NCBI GenBank assembly: GCA_019787685.1 | Contig: JAHNUO010000033.1 | Coordinates: 124,001 to 188,000 of the forward strand | DNA: 64,000 bases | Direction of reading: 5' to 3' | Source of the DNA: Chiua virens | Lineage: Eukaryota; Basidiomycota; Agaricomycetes; Boletales; Boletaceae | In this document: in pieces, positions 33,048-45,022 of the stretch | Position numbering within the stretch: position 1 is the stretch's first letter | Layout: each line of letters begins with the position of its first letter | Position numbers and translations under genes: made by a program | Notes under the pieces: model-generated | The model's input: the letters and a program-made list of their open reading frames with translations, nothing else | What the model was told of the DNA's origin: nothing | The model's database searches: none

Positions 33048-35102
33048 ATGAGTGATTTCCTCAACAACTTCTCCTACATGGATGTTGATTCTGCAGGTCA
33101 GAAAGAGGAGGAGTTCTTTTTCAGGGACCTTGACCTCACAGATCTTCTCATGGCTTATGAAGACAATTGACCTGATGATGAAGAGCCAACTCACTTCAAG
33201 TTCAAGTTAACCTGTGAAGAGGAGGCATACATCCTTTGCAATACAGTTCTTGCACTTGTGCCTGTTAAGCTGGAGGACTCTGACCCCATTCTGAAGTCAC
33301 CACAGAAGGAGGCCTCCCAACTCAAAGGCCATGTCCACTAGAGAGGAGCTAAGCAGGCATGGCAGGAGCCTGAGGTTTATCTGGGAACAGTATCTCAGTT
33401 TCCCCTGGCCAGTGCCCCCCAAAAAGGTACATATGCAGAGTGATAGAGCTCAGTTCTTTTCATATCTTTTCAAACATGCTTAAAACTACAGGTAACACCC
33501 CAGAGTTCCTGAACCACAGGCAATTCCATTGCAAAAGCAGGTGGAGGCATATCAAGAAGGATCTCCAACCCAACACCCCCAACAATTCACATGCTGGTGG
33601 TGCTGCAATCAACCCTGCCTCTGTGGGTGAGTCAGGTGCTATTTTCTTGCATAAATCTTGACTCCTAATTCCAGAGCAACCAATATCTTAACCATATCCT
33701 AGATCCCTGCTGATGGCCCTCAGAATCAAATTGGCAGGGAGGTGTTGGCAACAATGTTCACATAACAGGCTCCATGACAAGGCTGCACATGCACAGCAGC
33801 TTTGCTGTGCTGTGGAAAAAAACCTCCAGGCAAAGCAAGTTTTGACTTTCCTAGTTGACATTTACTCCATCCTAGTCTCACAAACTGGGTGGGTTGGCCA
33901 CACAGTGTCAACATGAACAGAAAAACAGGAAATATGGCATCTTTTTAAATCTCGGAAGGTGCTGTATGTGCTTAAGGCATTTGAAATCAAAGGAATCCTT
34001 ATAATAAGTGAATCTTCTTTTTCTTTCTTTCTTTCTTTCTTTATCTTGAAAAACTCATCAACACTAGGTACCAGCAACTACTAATCTTTGACCAGCACAA
34101 CCATTGGCTGGTTTTATGCAGCCAAGTGGCATCTTTTGCTGTAGAGAATATGGCTAAACTTAACAGTTTACTTGCAAAACTTGTTGGGGATATTCCAATA
34201 TCAAGAAAAAAGTTGTGGAAGAGGTATGGGTCAAATCCTTGGGGCAACCATGTGCCTTCTCTTCTTGGTTTCTATCACTAGTACACAAAGGTATGCCTGT
34301 TTTATTCATTTTGTGCCATTGATGATGACAACTTTGTTCTTTTTTCATAACCCCACTCTGTCAGAGTTGTATCGGCTAAATGAAAAGCAATCAGATGATT
34401 TCATCAACTCCCCAATGATTTAGAATCTTTTGTGAGTGTGTTTTGCTCCTATAGCACTTAGCTGCTCATTTTCTAGATAGAAAGCATGTTTGCCAGGTGT
34501 TGGAGCTTCACTTTCCTGAGTGTGATGCCTGCTACAAGTTTGCAGTCAATTTTTGGAAAAAGAGGGGTTGCAAAGCCCAATTTGGCCTTTTTTGAACACT
34601 TCTGCCCTAACATACCCCTACCTGAGGGTGCAGGCAAAGTGCATACACTTTCTTATGCAGACTGCAAGAATATTGCAGGAAGGATCTGAGCACTAATGAC
34701 CTACTCCCAAAAATGTAGGTATAGCTTATTCCCGATTCCTTTTAAACTCAAAGTGGATCTAGAGTCATTCAACTCCAAAGAAAGGGCATGGCTTGTGATT
34801 TAGGAGCTGCATGTGATTCTTGAGTTGCCATTGGGTGTAGTTTTGCTCTATCTATCTGCTTTGTTCTGAGCCTTTTTCTTTCACACCCCCACACCCCCAC
34901 ACTCCTTTCTCCCAGATTTAGATGTGATCAGCTCTGAGGACATCCCAGACATCACAAAACAAGGAAAATATCCAAAATGGCACAGTGATGCAGAGGGAAG
35001 AGGTAGCCTGGTATGGTTTAACCAGGCAAGCATGATTCAAGCAGCCTGTGTGGGCCATTGCTACCTTAAGGAGGCTAAAGAAGCAGGTGTTGTACAACTA
35101 TA
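33048..35102 (+). pseudogene. decayed multi-exon gene of unknown function
   Basis: ATG at 33048 opens MSDFLNNFSYMDVDSAGQ with an acidic N-terminus and a TGA stop at 33168. Later exon-like pieces in the same direction include NHWLVLCSQVASFAVENMA (about 34090), KLWKRYGSNPWGNHVPSLLG, VCQVLELHFPECDACYKFAV (about 34490), GAGKVHTLSYADCKNIAGR (about 34630) and DITKQGKYPKWHSDAEGRGS ending in LKEAKEAGVVQL with TAA at 35100-35102. The HTLSYADCKN box looks like a conserved motif of a lineage-specific family, but I cannot name it. Many pieces are separated by plausible short introns, and some by stops. Confidence 0.5.
34016..34042 (+). repeat. TTTC microsatellite
   Basis: Uninterrupted TTTC tetramers inside an intron-like gap of the decayed gene. 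Confidence 0.9.
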
Positions 35103-36436
35103 AACTTTCAAGAGGATACACATAAATTCTTTACCCCTGCTGCAGTCTTTATACACCCCAGCTAGGTAAATTACAAATAGTTACAATTCTTACTGACTGT
35201 TTGTAAGAAAGCTGCAAAAGGCTTAAGAAAAGGGGCCTATAGAATGTTGTAAGTCACTGTGATATTGGGTGGTGGCATAGCTACCTATAGAATACTATAA
35301 GTCACTAAAATAGAAACTATCACTCCAATGTAAGGTAAGATTATGTAAGCAATATGCATACTGGAATAGGAACCAACACTTTCAGCTATCATAAACTGGG
35401 GAGTGATGCACCATGATGATTCAGAGTGAGCAAGCTAGGCCATGTACTCTTGGGGATTTGAAATTCAATCAGGTGCAACACATTCACCCATGCAGAGGCC
35501 ATTTTGGAAATATCATGGTGGTCATCATAAGAAAATATTGCAAGATTAACAATAATTAACTACTACCACATGTTTTGCAAGACCTATCTCTCACATCTGT
35601 TTCTTTTAAGTGCTTATATAATCAACCTTAAAGCAAGATATCTTACAGTATCATTATAACATATTTTGCAAGACATTTGTGCACTTTGCCCCATTTACAT
35701 AACTACCTGAAAGTAGTGGCATCACCAGGAATGATGACCAAAAGCAGCCATTATTTCTATAGCATATTCAGATTTGGAATCTAATGTTTTCATGCCTTCT
35801 TCCTTTATTCTGGCCATACCCCTTGGTTAAACAATACATGTGGCAGTAATAAAATACTATTTATTGCATATTCTGTCATTCCCACCACTTAGTAATGATG
35901 TGTTCTAGTGTCTTAAAAGGTCTGAACCAGTAGTACAATAAAAAAAGAAATATATATTTGCATTTTTGACATACCAGAAAATTGTTCTTGAGAACCTTAT
36001 GATAAATTACCGTTTCATTCATATATGTATGCAACATACCAGCAGTGCAAATAGCTTGGTAGTGTACTAGTAATATCATAACATATTCTTCACATGCCCC
36101 TATTTGTGTTTCTTTATTCCCCCATGTCTTCAAAGGTACTTTTATCTCTTCTAGAGCACTTTGCCAGTGGGTATATAAAATGACATATGACATTATTGAC
36201 ATACATATATCATCAGGGCACCTATATAGGCCACTAGCATGCCCTCTCATTCATTTGTTGACATACTTCCAGGGCTCTTTATAAGGAGCTGAAGCTGTTG
36301 GGAATCAAATGAACATTTCAATAGCATAGGAAATGTATTGAAAACTCAGAACACTTTAAAAAACATACTATGGTAGCTTCCACAACACATATGTGGATAT
36401 TCTAAGGAATAGAATTGGTTGTATACATTACAAACA
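35103..36436. other. AT-rich region, no gene recognised
   Basis: A short direct repeat (CCTATAGAATGTTGTAAGTCACT / CCTATAGAATACTATAAGTCACT type) lies near 35237 and 35284. Otherwise nothing recognised. Confidence 0.45.
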
Positions 36437-36623
36437 GCATGTTAAAATATTTTCCTGCTGTCAATCTCACACATTTTGAATATCTATGAAATGCTTTCTG
36501 TGGGCCAGACATTGAAAGATATGAAAAAGTGCAATGGAGTAATACTGATAGGAGATTCGTGCAGTATTCATCCAGGAACAAAGGGATGCATGAGATTGAC
36601 AGCAAGAAAATATTTTAACATGC
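36437..36623. repeat. inverted repeat with 33-37 bp arms
   Basis: Left arm 36437-36473 (GCATGTTAAAATATTTTC...) and right arm 36587-36623 are reverse complements with about one mismatch in the first 33 bp, around a loop of about 113 bp. The arms are far better kept than the surrounding sequence. A small MITE is possible, but no target duplication could be defined. Confidence 0.8.
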
Positions 36624-37542
36624 TCAATGTGAAAACTGACCGGCATGAAGATCATTACTTTTTTTGAGGTCCAAGATAACATTGGCCAGGCTGTATTATA
36701 ACTGCCTTCTTACCATGCCCAAGGTGTTAGTACCACTACTAATCAATATCTTTGGACTTGTCATTGTCAACATGAAACAGGAACTCGTTTGAGGTGACCT
36801 TGCCAAACCAAGCAATGTGTCATCATCCATTTTCCTTCCTGTGGTCTTGGGGTGGGTTGATTTTGGTTGATTTCCTATTTTTACCTGTGTTTGACTCTAG
36901 TCTGTTGTAAGTATGGTGTTCTCTATGGTCTAGAGTGGGGCATTGAGTACTGTTGGATTGTTGGATGACTTGAAGGAAAGACAGAGGGACAGGAATCTGC
37001 TTACCAACAATGATATTAGAATAATATCAACATGCACTATTCCTAAGACATACCTGGTGCCATGAGGGGAAGGGGAGAATGATGAGGTAATGAGAAGGGC
37101 TGAATATGTGCTTGAGTGATTCAGGGTTTGGGAAGGTAGATATTACTCCAAGTAGAGAGACAAGGCGAGCCACAGGTCATTTCATGGTGCAGCACCATGA
37201 CTACAGTCTCAGGATTCAGGGTGCATTGATTGTGATGGCCAAGTGGGTGGACAAACTGGGTGGAATGGAAGTGGCCCTTGGCACAGTGCCACAAGGAGTT
37301 TCATGAACTGCATTTGAGCCTGTGCAGACCTGGATTTTGAGATGTTACCATGGAGGTGAGCTTGCAGAGAAGCTTGGCACATTGGTTTTGCAAAGGAAAA
37401 GAATCTTTACTGTGATAATGACTTGAGGATGAGTGCAGGGATGCCCAAAAGCCTTAGCCAAGAATCAGTTCAAGCAATGCAATGGCAAAGTCTGGAGCTT
37501 ACTGAACTGAAGCTACATTGCACATGTGTGTCAAGGATCAAT
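36624..37542. other. no gene recognised
   Basis: A 66-codon plus frame at 37106-37306 (DSGFGKVDITPSRETRRATG) and further plus-strand text to about 37500 look protein-like and broken, but the family is unknown. This sequence is the insertion site of the gypsy element. Confidence 0.4.
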
Positions 37543-38245
37543 TGTTACAATTTCTTTCTTTTCTTTGACTTGTACTACTTCACTTTACTTGATACCTAGG
37601 TATCCTTGTACGCTCATTCGTACTTCGTCTCTTTTCACCTTATGTAACCAGCATCAGCATCACCTGCATGCCTACTCATTTCCTTTCACGTCATCATCTG
37701 ATAGCATCGCTCTTACTCATTTCATTTCACGTCATCCTCCGATGGCATCATACTTAGTCATTTTACTTTTGTCATCATCCAATGCCTTCACATCATATGA
37801 TTCCTCCTTTTGGCCTTTTGGCCTTCCACTCTTCTTGGCCACCCCTTTTGGACACTTGGTCCATGCATAATTCTTGTAGTATAAATACCTCACAGCGATA
37901 CTCTTGTACACTAGTCTTGATCTCTGCAATCTAGCTGAGTATCACTGCTCCACTCAGAACCTTCCTTGTGACCACTCGACCTAGGACTCCTTTAAGTCCT
38001 CATAGGAACACTCGGACTCTTTGTAGTCAACCCTCAACCGTCCCTTGGGTATAGATTCCCAAAAGGACAACTCTCAGCAACACCTGAGTTTTCACTCATC
38101 TCTCTAGTAGCAATCTGCTGACCAGAAACCCTTGTTCAACTCTTCAGCGCACCACATATCAAGTGGTGGTTTTTTGAGTTATTGCAGCCACTTGGTACTT
38201 AGTGCTTTGTAGCTACGCTAGGTTCTACCTGGAACTATTGTAACA
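37543..38245 (+). mobile_element. complete 5' LTR of a Ty3/gypsy element, 703 bp
   Basis: Starts TGTTACAAT and ends ATTGTAACA, a perfect 9-bp terminal inverted repeat. TATAAATA at 37880-37887 marks the promoter. Sister copies lie at 5573-6213, 20704-21433 (-) and, truncated, 811-993. The many intact CpGs suggest it is young. The sequence after the LTR (TAAGATCAAGACTG) does not show the usual TGG of a tRNA 3'-end primer site. Confidence 0.93.
37880..37887 (+). promoter_or_regulatory. TATA box of the gypsy LTR
   Basis: TATAAATA, conserved in position in three LTR copies of this family. Confidence 0.7.
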
Positions 38246-38279
38246 TAAGATCAAGACTGCCCTTATGGCATGCCTTCAC

Positions 38280-39707
38280 ACAGTAGCTACCCACCATTTC
38301 TGGATGACCCCCCACTTGTCCTCTCTTGAACCCCAGTTGGAGTCTTCAGACATCTAACACCCCTTCGTCCGATTTATCTGACAATAACCCTGAACCCTCG
38401 ACCCCACCTTCTGAACCCCAGGAGGCAGACCTCAACATCAATGTCAAACACCCCAACTCAGAGGATGAAACTCAGTAACTAGCTGATTGTCTTCATTAAT
38501 CACTTGACCTTCCCGCTCTTGCCTCCTTCGTGTTCCCAACGACCCCACAAAGGATCAATCCTGGACCACCATCTATCCGGAACCTGAACCCCTCCATTGT
38601 TCCTTCATCAGCACTAACATTACCACCCACCACCTTGACTCCTAGCAACATGTCCGGTAACAAAGCCATCAAACTTCGCCTCGGAAAACCCTCAGCCTTC
38701 AATGGCTCCTATGATCATGCCATACCCTGGCTCAACGACGTAGCCACCTACCTCTTCGTTAATGAAGATGTCTACAACACGGAGAACAAATGAGTTGCCT
38801 TCACCCTCTCCTTCATGACTGAAGGACCTGCTCTCACTTGGGCTGACACATTCCATGCTAAGTCCATCATTGTGAGATCCTTTGGAACCTGGGCTGACTG
38901 GCAGACAGAGTTCCAAAAGGACTTCGAACACCACAATACCAAGGGCGATGTGATCACCTGGCTCTCCACCACCTGCTCTACCAAGAATGAGGATGTCCCC
39001 TCCTACATCTTCTTCTTTCACAACAAAGTCGTTACTGCTAGCCTAGCAAGTTCCAACTCTGTCCTGATCAACTTCTTCGTGGCCAGCCTCCCACCTTCTC
39101 TCATGCGGCACATCCAAGGCATGGACACGGTCCCTACCACAATTGATAAGTGGTATACCCAAGCCATCCATTTCAAAACCCAATGGGAATGCGCTGATGA
39201 AATTGCCTGCCGAAACAAGAAACCCACCACAGCTGTCATCTTCCATGACAACCCCCCTCGCAAGAAGGAGCGAGATCCAGACGCTATGGATGTAGATGCA
39301 ATCTACGTCCCAAAGCTCACCAAAGCTAAGTGAAAGCAATGCTTCAAACAAAAACATTGCTTCCACTGTCACAAACCAGAACACCGAACATCTGCTTGTA
39401 TGGTGTTCTTGACCAAAACCCAACTCACATTCTCCTCCAAGAAAGTCTAGAAGGCCACCCCCAAACTGGACCCTGTCCCTGCATTAATAGAAGTCAAGGA
39501 AGATGACGAGGACACCATGAGTGTCAACAAGGTGACCACTCCAGTCACAGGTTTTTAAGGAGGAAGACCGATTCGACACCGGTATCTTCCCGTTCTCATA
39601 CCCATGTACTTGTAGCTGAGCTTTCATCCCAATCTATGCAAATCCCTGTTAGATTGAACATTACAGCTACTTCTCAAGATGTTGACACCTGTGCTGTCAT
39701 TGACTCA
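38280..39707 (+). pseudogene. gag-pr: Ty3/gypsy gag with truncated protease
   Basis: After a P/S/T-rich leader (TPPSEPQEADLNINVKHP), one frame holds a full capsid: SGNKAIKLRLGKPSAFNGSY at about 38650, DHAIPWLNDVATYLF, GPALTWADTF, GTWADWQTEFQKDFEHHN, and LINFFVASLPPSLM. A basic linker and a zinc knuckle C-F-H-C-x4-H-x4-C at 39358-39399 follow. Only TGA stops break it (38791, 39331), plus a TAG after the knuckle. Protease begins at about 39560 but is cut after IDS (39705-39707), within the active-site triplet; unrelated sequence follows. No reverse transcriptase, integrase or 3' LTR lies in the window beyond this point. Gag forms the capsid shell; this copy is a dead 5' half. Confidence 0.9.
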
Positions 39708-39762
39708 AGGAGAAGATGGCTTGTTCTGATGATGATTGAAAGTGATTGGGAAGGCAGCCACT

Positions 39763-40020
39763 CAACTACAGCATGTAAACAGCATCAGTAAACAACAAAT
39801 ACCTGAATATCAGGCATACTCAACTACAGCACTCCATAGCAAAGCATCTTTTATATAGTTATCCAAAGTACTTCAGAGCATATCAGTAATCAACAGATAC
39901 CTGAGTACTAGACATAATCAACTAGAGCACTCCATAGCAAAGCACCTTCTACATAGCTACCCAGAGTACTTCACAACATACCAGTAATCAGAGCACCTGT
40001 TACATAGCTATACATAGCAC
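39763..40020. repeat. imperfect 98-bp tandem repeat
   Basis: CAACTACAGCACTCCATAGC at 39821 recurs (one change) at 39919, with the following text (AAAGCA, ACATAGCTA, AGTACTTCA, CATACCAGTAATCA) in the same order. Partial copies flank them at 39763 and after 39990. Confidence 0.8.
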
Positions 40021-40170
40021 TGCCACTGATCAGTAAGCTGCTTTGAGTCACTTTCACTGTTTCCTCTGAGTCAGACCTTTCCATTACTATGCCAAACATC
40101 ACCAAATTTTGCAAAGATCAACAAACCTAAATGTCCAAGTCACAACACCAACAAAGAAAAGAAAGGTATG

Positions 40171-40816
40171 TGTAATAACCTAGAACAAAATGTGGACTAT
40201 GAGGGAACTTGCAGGAGATTGTAGTCAGTGTTAAGAGGATGAATGCAAGTGGAGTCCAATGAGTGAGGCGAGAACTACAGAGAAAGACTCAGTCAGAGAT
40301 TATTGGGAGAAACCCAAAGGTGAACTTTGTTAGAGTTCCCTGGGTGCTGGATTCAAGTCTTTATATACTAAAAGTACATCAGAGTCCTAATCTGAGTATG
40401 AACTACATAGATAAGAAATAGTGTCCTGATTGAATGATAAGGTGGGAATACATGAGGTATCAGCATGTATGTGAGTCATAGATAAAGACATGAGGAAACA
40501 ATGCTATAACAATACAGTATAAGCATGTTATGAGATAAACACTGCTTTAATAATAGATATGAGTCATATAGAATCATAGATAAGAGATAATGTGTGAATA
40601 CACATGTGTTGTGCATGGGTTATGACAGTGTGTGATGACACGTGTCTAATGATAATGATATAAATATCATAATATGGTGACCAATGGGGTTAGGTCCTGA
40701 GGACAGCCTTGACATGAAACAAAGTGTGCCATAATAGATAATGAAGTATCTTGTATAATAGAGTAGAGCTTGAGTACGAAGGCAAAAAGAATAATGAGTA
40801 AAACGTGATTGTTACA
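40171..40816 (-). mobile_element. probable solo LTR of a second family, about 646 bp
   Basis: Read on the minus strand it begins TGTAACAATCACG and ends GGTTATTACA. A TATATAAAG box (about 40360-40368) comes before a pyrimidine-rich stretch typical of R/U5. The 5-bp ends are inverted (TGTAA/TTACA). The flanks GTATG and GAAAT do not match, so no target duplication supports it. No coding frame of an element adjoins it. A non-LTR explanation cannot be excluded. Confidence 0.55.
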
Positions 40817-41559
40817 GAAATGGCTAAAATTTTTACAAATGTCTACTTTCTTGTTAAGTTAGTGAAAACAGCTCTTGATCTGGTTAATCTTGTGGGGCTA
40901 GAAAGTCCATATCATTGCAGCTTACTAGGACTAGTACCTCAAGGCAAACATGAACATCAAGATAAACAACTGGTGATCCCATAATCCTCACTGGCAAGCA
41001 GTTGAAAATCAAGACTTGAGGTGCTGGGGAAGTACTAGGTTGCTGAAGAATGATGCTTCATCCTGTGAAGAACATAACAGTAGCTTCACAGTTAAATTGA
41101 ATGAGGAGAGTGTCACAAATTTGGTGCATAACTTTGATAACTGCTTGTGGCTATAAAATGGAATCAGGCATATATAAGGCAGTCCCAGAAAAAGTCATAA
41201 ACCATTATATCAATATCCCTGCTTCATGCCTACAGACAACCTTCTCATATTGTAGCTTGAACACCACTGTTGTCCATATGTCATGCTTTATGTGGATTGC
41301 TCCCTTACCACTAACTTGAGAGAGGTGTCAATAGATGCATGCTTGCAACAAGGACAAAGATGGTATTGGACTTGTCTTATGATTCATGGGCTATCCCCAT
41401 CTGTGCTCACTCCAAGGCAATGTAATGTCCTGCAATGCCAACTTGAACAGTGACCTTGAAGTCCTTGGTATTGCATTGATCAAGATGGTTGGTATACCTG
41501 AGTGCCATCATCAACATGGGTCAAGGTGAAGAACAAAAGGAAGACATACCTCAAGCCAT
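40817..41559. other. no gene recognised
   Basis: Short frames only; no supported feature. Confidence 0.45.
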
Positions 41560-43840
41560 GAAGAACATCTTCACATGCTCCTGGAAAAACTCACAGCAAA
41601 GAGCAAATATCCTCAACTGAGACTATACCTTGTCTAGCCCTATAAGACCCACAGCCAACTGGAGTGTTTCTTCTCTCATCTTGAGTTCTTTTAGCCTGGT
41701 GTGTATCCAATGAGGGAAACAACAATCAATTTATGATAGAATGAAACTAGTGTGACAATTCAGACTCACCCTAGTGTCTCCAGAGTATCAGTAAATTTGT
41801 GGTGCACCAACAACACAAGCATGTCCATAAGCAAGGCACTTTTCCCTGGATAACACACTATGTTCACCTGTGGTAGATTCATGAGTAGATTGTCTGTCAT
41901 TTCTGGGTCATGCTGAAATCAACTTTGCTGAGCAATTTATTTGACTTGTGGATGAGCTTCTGGGAAAGAATGATCATGAAGGGCTACTCAGATGACTTAG
42001 GGTAACATACAGCAAGGAATGGAATGGGATTTGGACATTCCAGCAAACCCATGTTGTAATCCGTAAACTTTGCCCCAGCATTTTTCAACATGGGTGTCTC
42101 TTGATGCATCATTAACTCCAAGACATCACCACTCAACTGGAATACATACAAAAAAGCTCTATGATGACACAAGGTGAGCAAATTCAGGATGACCAGAAGG
42201 CTAGCTCTGTCAAAGAGTTGATGAGTGAAGTGGATAGGAAATGACTACACTAAACACACAACTTGTGGTCTTGAAGAGTTGGTTCAGAGAATCAACTCTC
42301 TGTTAATCAGGAAATTTTTCCATAACAACTGAACACTGAAACTTGGGATAAAAATAAGCAATGAGGGTCAAGGTGAAATTTCCCAGATACCACAAAGACA
42401 GTGAAGAGATTCCAGCTATGTGCATGAGCATGGAAGGAGTAGTTGTATCCACCATATATGTCAGGGCAATAAAGAGTGAAAATGCACCTACAGAACCTTT
42501 CTCAGCAGTATGGACACTGGTTCCTGTCAAAAATGATCCTGTCCTACAACACCTGATAAGTATGGAGCATAGTTAACATTGGGGAAACATATATCAGAAC
42601 CACTATCTGGGTGACAAACAGTATGGTCATGTCCTAGCCCACTACCTGTGCTTGTAGATGACACAGTTGCAGCACCAAGCTCATACCATCAATGTTGGAC
42701 AAACATTTGATCTCTTGGATGGTTTCTGCAAGTTGATCCAGTCTGCAACAAGAAAATTCCAATAATGATACTGTGTTCCATGGGTCAGGGACATAGATGT
42801 GATACCGTCCAAGATATACACAAACCTAATGAACAAGGTCAACATCACAACACCACCTGGCAAGTTGTATATCACAATAAAGATCATGTTTACTTGTGAA
42901 GTGTTAGTTTGTGGTTGTTGTCCTTCACCAGTGATGCTCATCATGATGGACACAATGCCAATTGATCCTTCCAGTAACATTATCTCAAATAGGGCGAGTA
43001 CCAAAGTGGAGAAATTGTCAAACAAGAACTTGGTAGAGGGTCCAGGGTCACATGGAACTGGGAGACTGAAGCTATTCCTGCAGATTGTGTTCGTGTATTC
43101 ACTGGTACAGTCCCCTATACCTCTACACATTGGACACTCATATCATTGCATTTGTTCATCAACCTGGTAAAGATGTTCATGCCCTAGACACTGAAATGGA
43201 TGAGTAGAGAATGGTGAGAACCACAGTGTTGAGTATATGCATAAAGCTAGCCAGAATCAAGTGCACAAAGGTGTTCTGCATCTTCTTGATCATGATCATA
43301 AATCGAAGAGCTTGTGGTGCCTTCAGGGTATGGATGTGTCAACTGAGACCACCAATGCAAATTGATGTGAATGCTGTATTTGCAAGGGCCCCTGCCATGG
43401 TAATGGAGTTGAGAATATTCCTGATAATGCACTAGGGATGAAAAGAAATCCATCTGCAACAATTTTGATCAAGAATTTGGTGACCAGCATCATGGTGAAA
43501 GCAAATCCTGTGGTGTTGAACCATGCAATGAGTTGGTCTATGTTGTAAGTAGTAGCCATGCCAATAGAGAGGTATCCAATTGCTTTGGTAGTGACACTGT
43601 AGAAAACAACCAAGATCACAAGCTAGAAGAATGAATGTGCTACATTTAAGGGGTGTGTACCTAACACCTGCTCTGCACCAGTGGGACAAATGATCTTCTG
43701 GAAAAGACAATGAAGGTGGTTTGTTTGAGGGATAATCCAAAATGTCTTGTCATATGTCCAATATCTCTGAATCAAGTCAATAGTCTGAGTCCTATGGATA
43801 TTATCGGAGTCCTTGGGAGTTGGAACCATGACAGCATAAC
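41560..43840 (-). pseudogene. cch1: Cch1-like voltage-gated calcium channel pseudogene
   Basis: Cch1 is the plasma-membrane voltage-gated Ca2+ channel of fungi (with Mid1). On the minus strand, pieces in the correct order are: IDLIQRYWTYDKTFWIIPQT (about 43735-43785); a membrane stretch with KFLIKIVADGFLFIP (about 43440); an S4-like ALRFMIMIKKMQNTF (about 43270) then HILNTVVLTILY; a pore FSTLVLALFEIMLLEGS (about 42980; the family has EGW) followed by ITGEGQQPQTNTS and LPGGVVMLTLF; VDSLNQLFKTT near 42280; an EF-hand-region-like KFTDYNMGLLE; and MDMLVLLVHHKF near 41810. Frame changes, retained introns and stops occur throughout. Only part of the roughly 2000-residue protein is present. Plus-strand frames here are shadows. 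Confidence 0.8.
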
Positions 43841-44195
43841 ATGCCCATTCTACTGCCCCCTCTCAACTCAACAAGGATGGAGGACATCACCTGCCCATTA
43901 GCTGCAGTCACCTCTGTTTTCCCTTGTACAACCTGCACATGCTAACATTTGCATGTTCTATTGGCCTGAAATCATGCATGGGTAGCAGTGTGGACTCGGT
44001 ATCAATAATTTACTGTTTTATCTCAAAATGTGTGGAACACAATGCCAATGGTGAGATTCAGGTACAACTGGATGCCATATCAGCTAACATTACATATGGA
44101 ATTCAGATGTCTAGGTCAATACACATGACAGGACATCCAAATCACTGGAAGCGAGGAATGGACTATAAATGATTACCCACAGAATTTTGCAACCT
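43841..44195. other. no gene recognised
   Basis: Lies upstream of the channel relic on its strand; it may include diverged channel exons that I could not identify. Confidence 0.4.
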
Positions 44196-44590
44196 GGAAT
44201 CTAATGTTGTGGATATGCATGTTCATGCTTATGAATTCATCCCATTATACATTTGACTGACCCAACCAGTGAGTAATGGAGTGATGAAGTTGCAGGTGTC
44301 TCATCCTTGTTGAGCAAGAAAAAATTGTGTAGATAGTACACCATGATCATGCCACAGTGAACTTTACTTTCTCATGACTTACTTAGTGGAATCTAATGTT
44401 GTGAATATGCATGTTCATGCTTATGAATTCATCCCATCACACATTTGACTAACCTCACCAGTGAGTAATGAAGTGATGAAGTTGTGGGTGTCTCACCCTT
44501 GTTGAGCCAGATAAGTTATGTAGATAGTACACCGTGATCATGACACAGTGAACTCTACTTTCTCACAACTTACTTAGTAGAATCCAATGA
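44196..44590. repeat. 192-bp tandem duplication
   Basis: GGAATCTAATGTTGTG starts at 44196 and 44388, and GAATCCAATG begins a third partial unit at 44580. The two complete units match closely, with mainly transition differences (CATTATAC/CATCACAC). Confidence 0.9.
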
Positions 44591-45022
44591 TCAAGACTGG
44601 TACATAATAGAATTCCTAGCTCTGCTTTTGTCAAAATCTAAGTAAGGGCAGGATATGCCCACTACATGAATGAGTAAGGTAATGACAATGCAATGATTAG
44701 AGACTCACCTTAGCCACTGCCCAAGGTGGTAGTGAATGACTGAGGAGTGAAAAAGATGAAGGTTTGAATAAATACCTATGGGTGGAGCTATGCTCAAATA
44801 AGATAAAGAACTCTAAACTCAAAATAAGCAAGTCCAAAAGGAGAAGAACCAAAGGAATAGAAAATCTAGGTGCACATATCAACTCTGAGTATCTTCAGAG
44901 TATTCTGGAGATGGACTTGTGTGAGTAGGGGACACTTACTCCTCAGAGTTGCTTAGGAGTGACCAGAGTAAACTGGAGTTCTCAGTTTTGATAGATTTCA
45001 CCCATGCCCTGTTGCCCTAGCT
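44591..45022. other. no gene recognised
   Basis: No supported feature. Confidence 0.45.

Noticed and set aside
34860..34912. CACACCCCCACACCCCCAC run as a telomere-like repeat
   Set aside because: Only a few irregular units; simple low-complexity sequence.
42799..43435. Plus-strand frames overlapping the channel relic
   Set aside because: The minus strand carries ordered Cch1 motifs; the plus frames are shadows.
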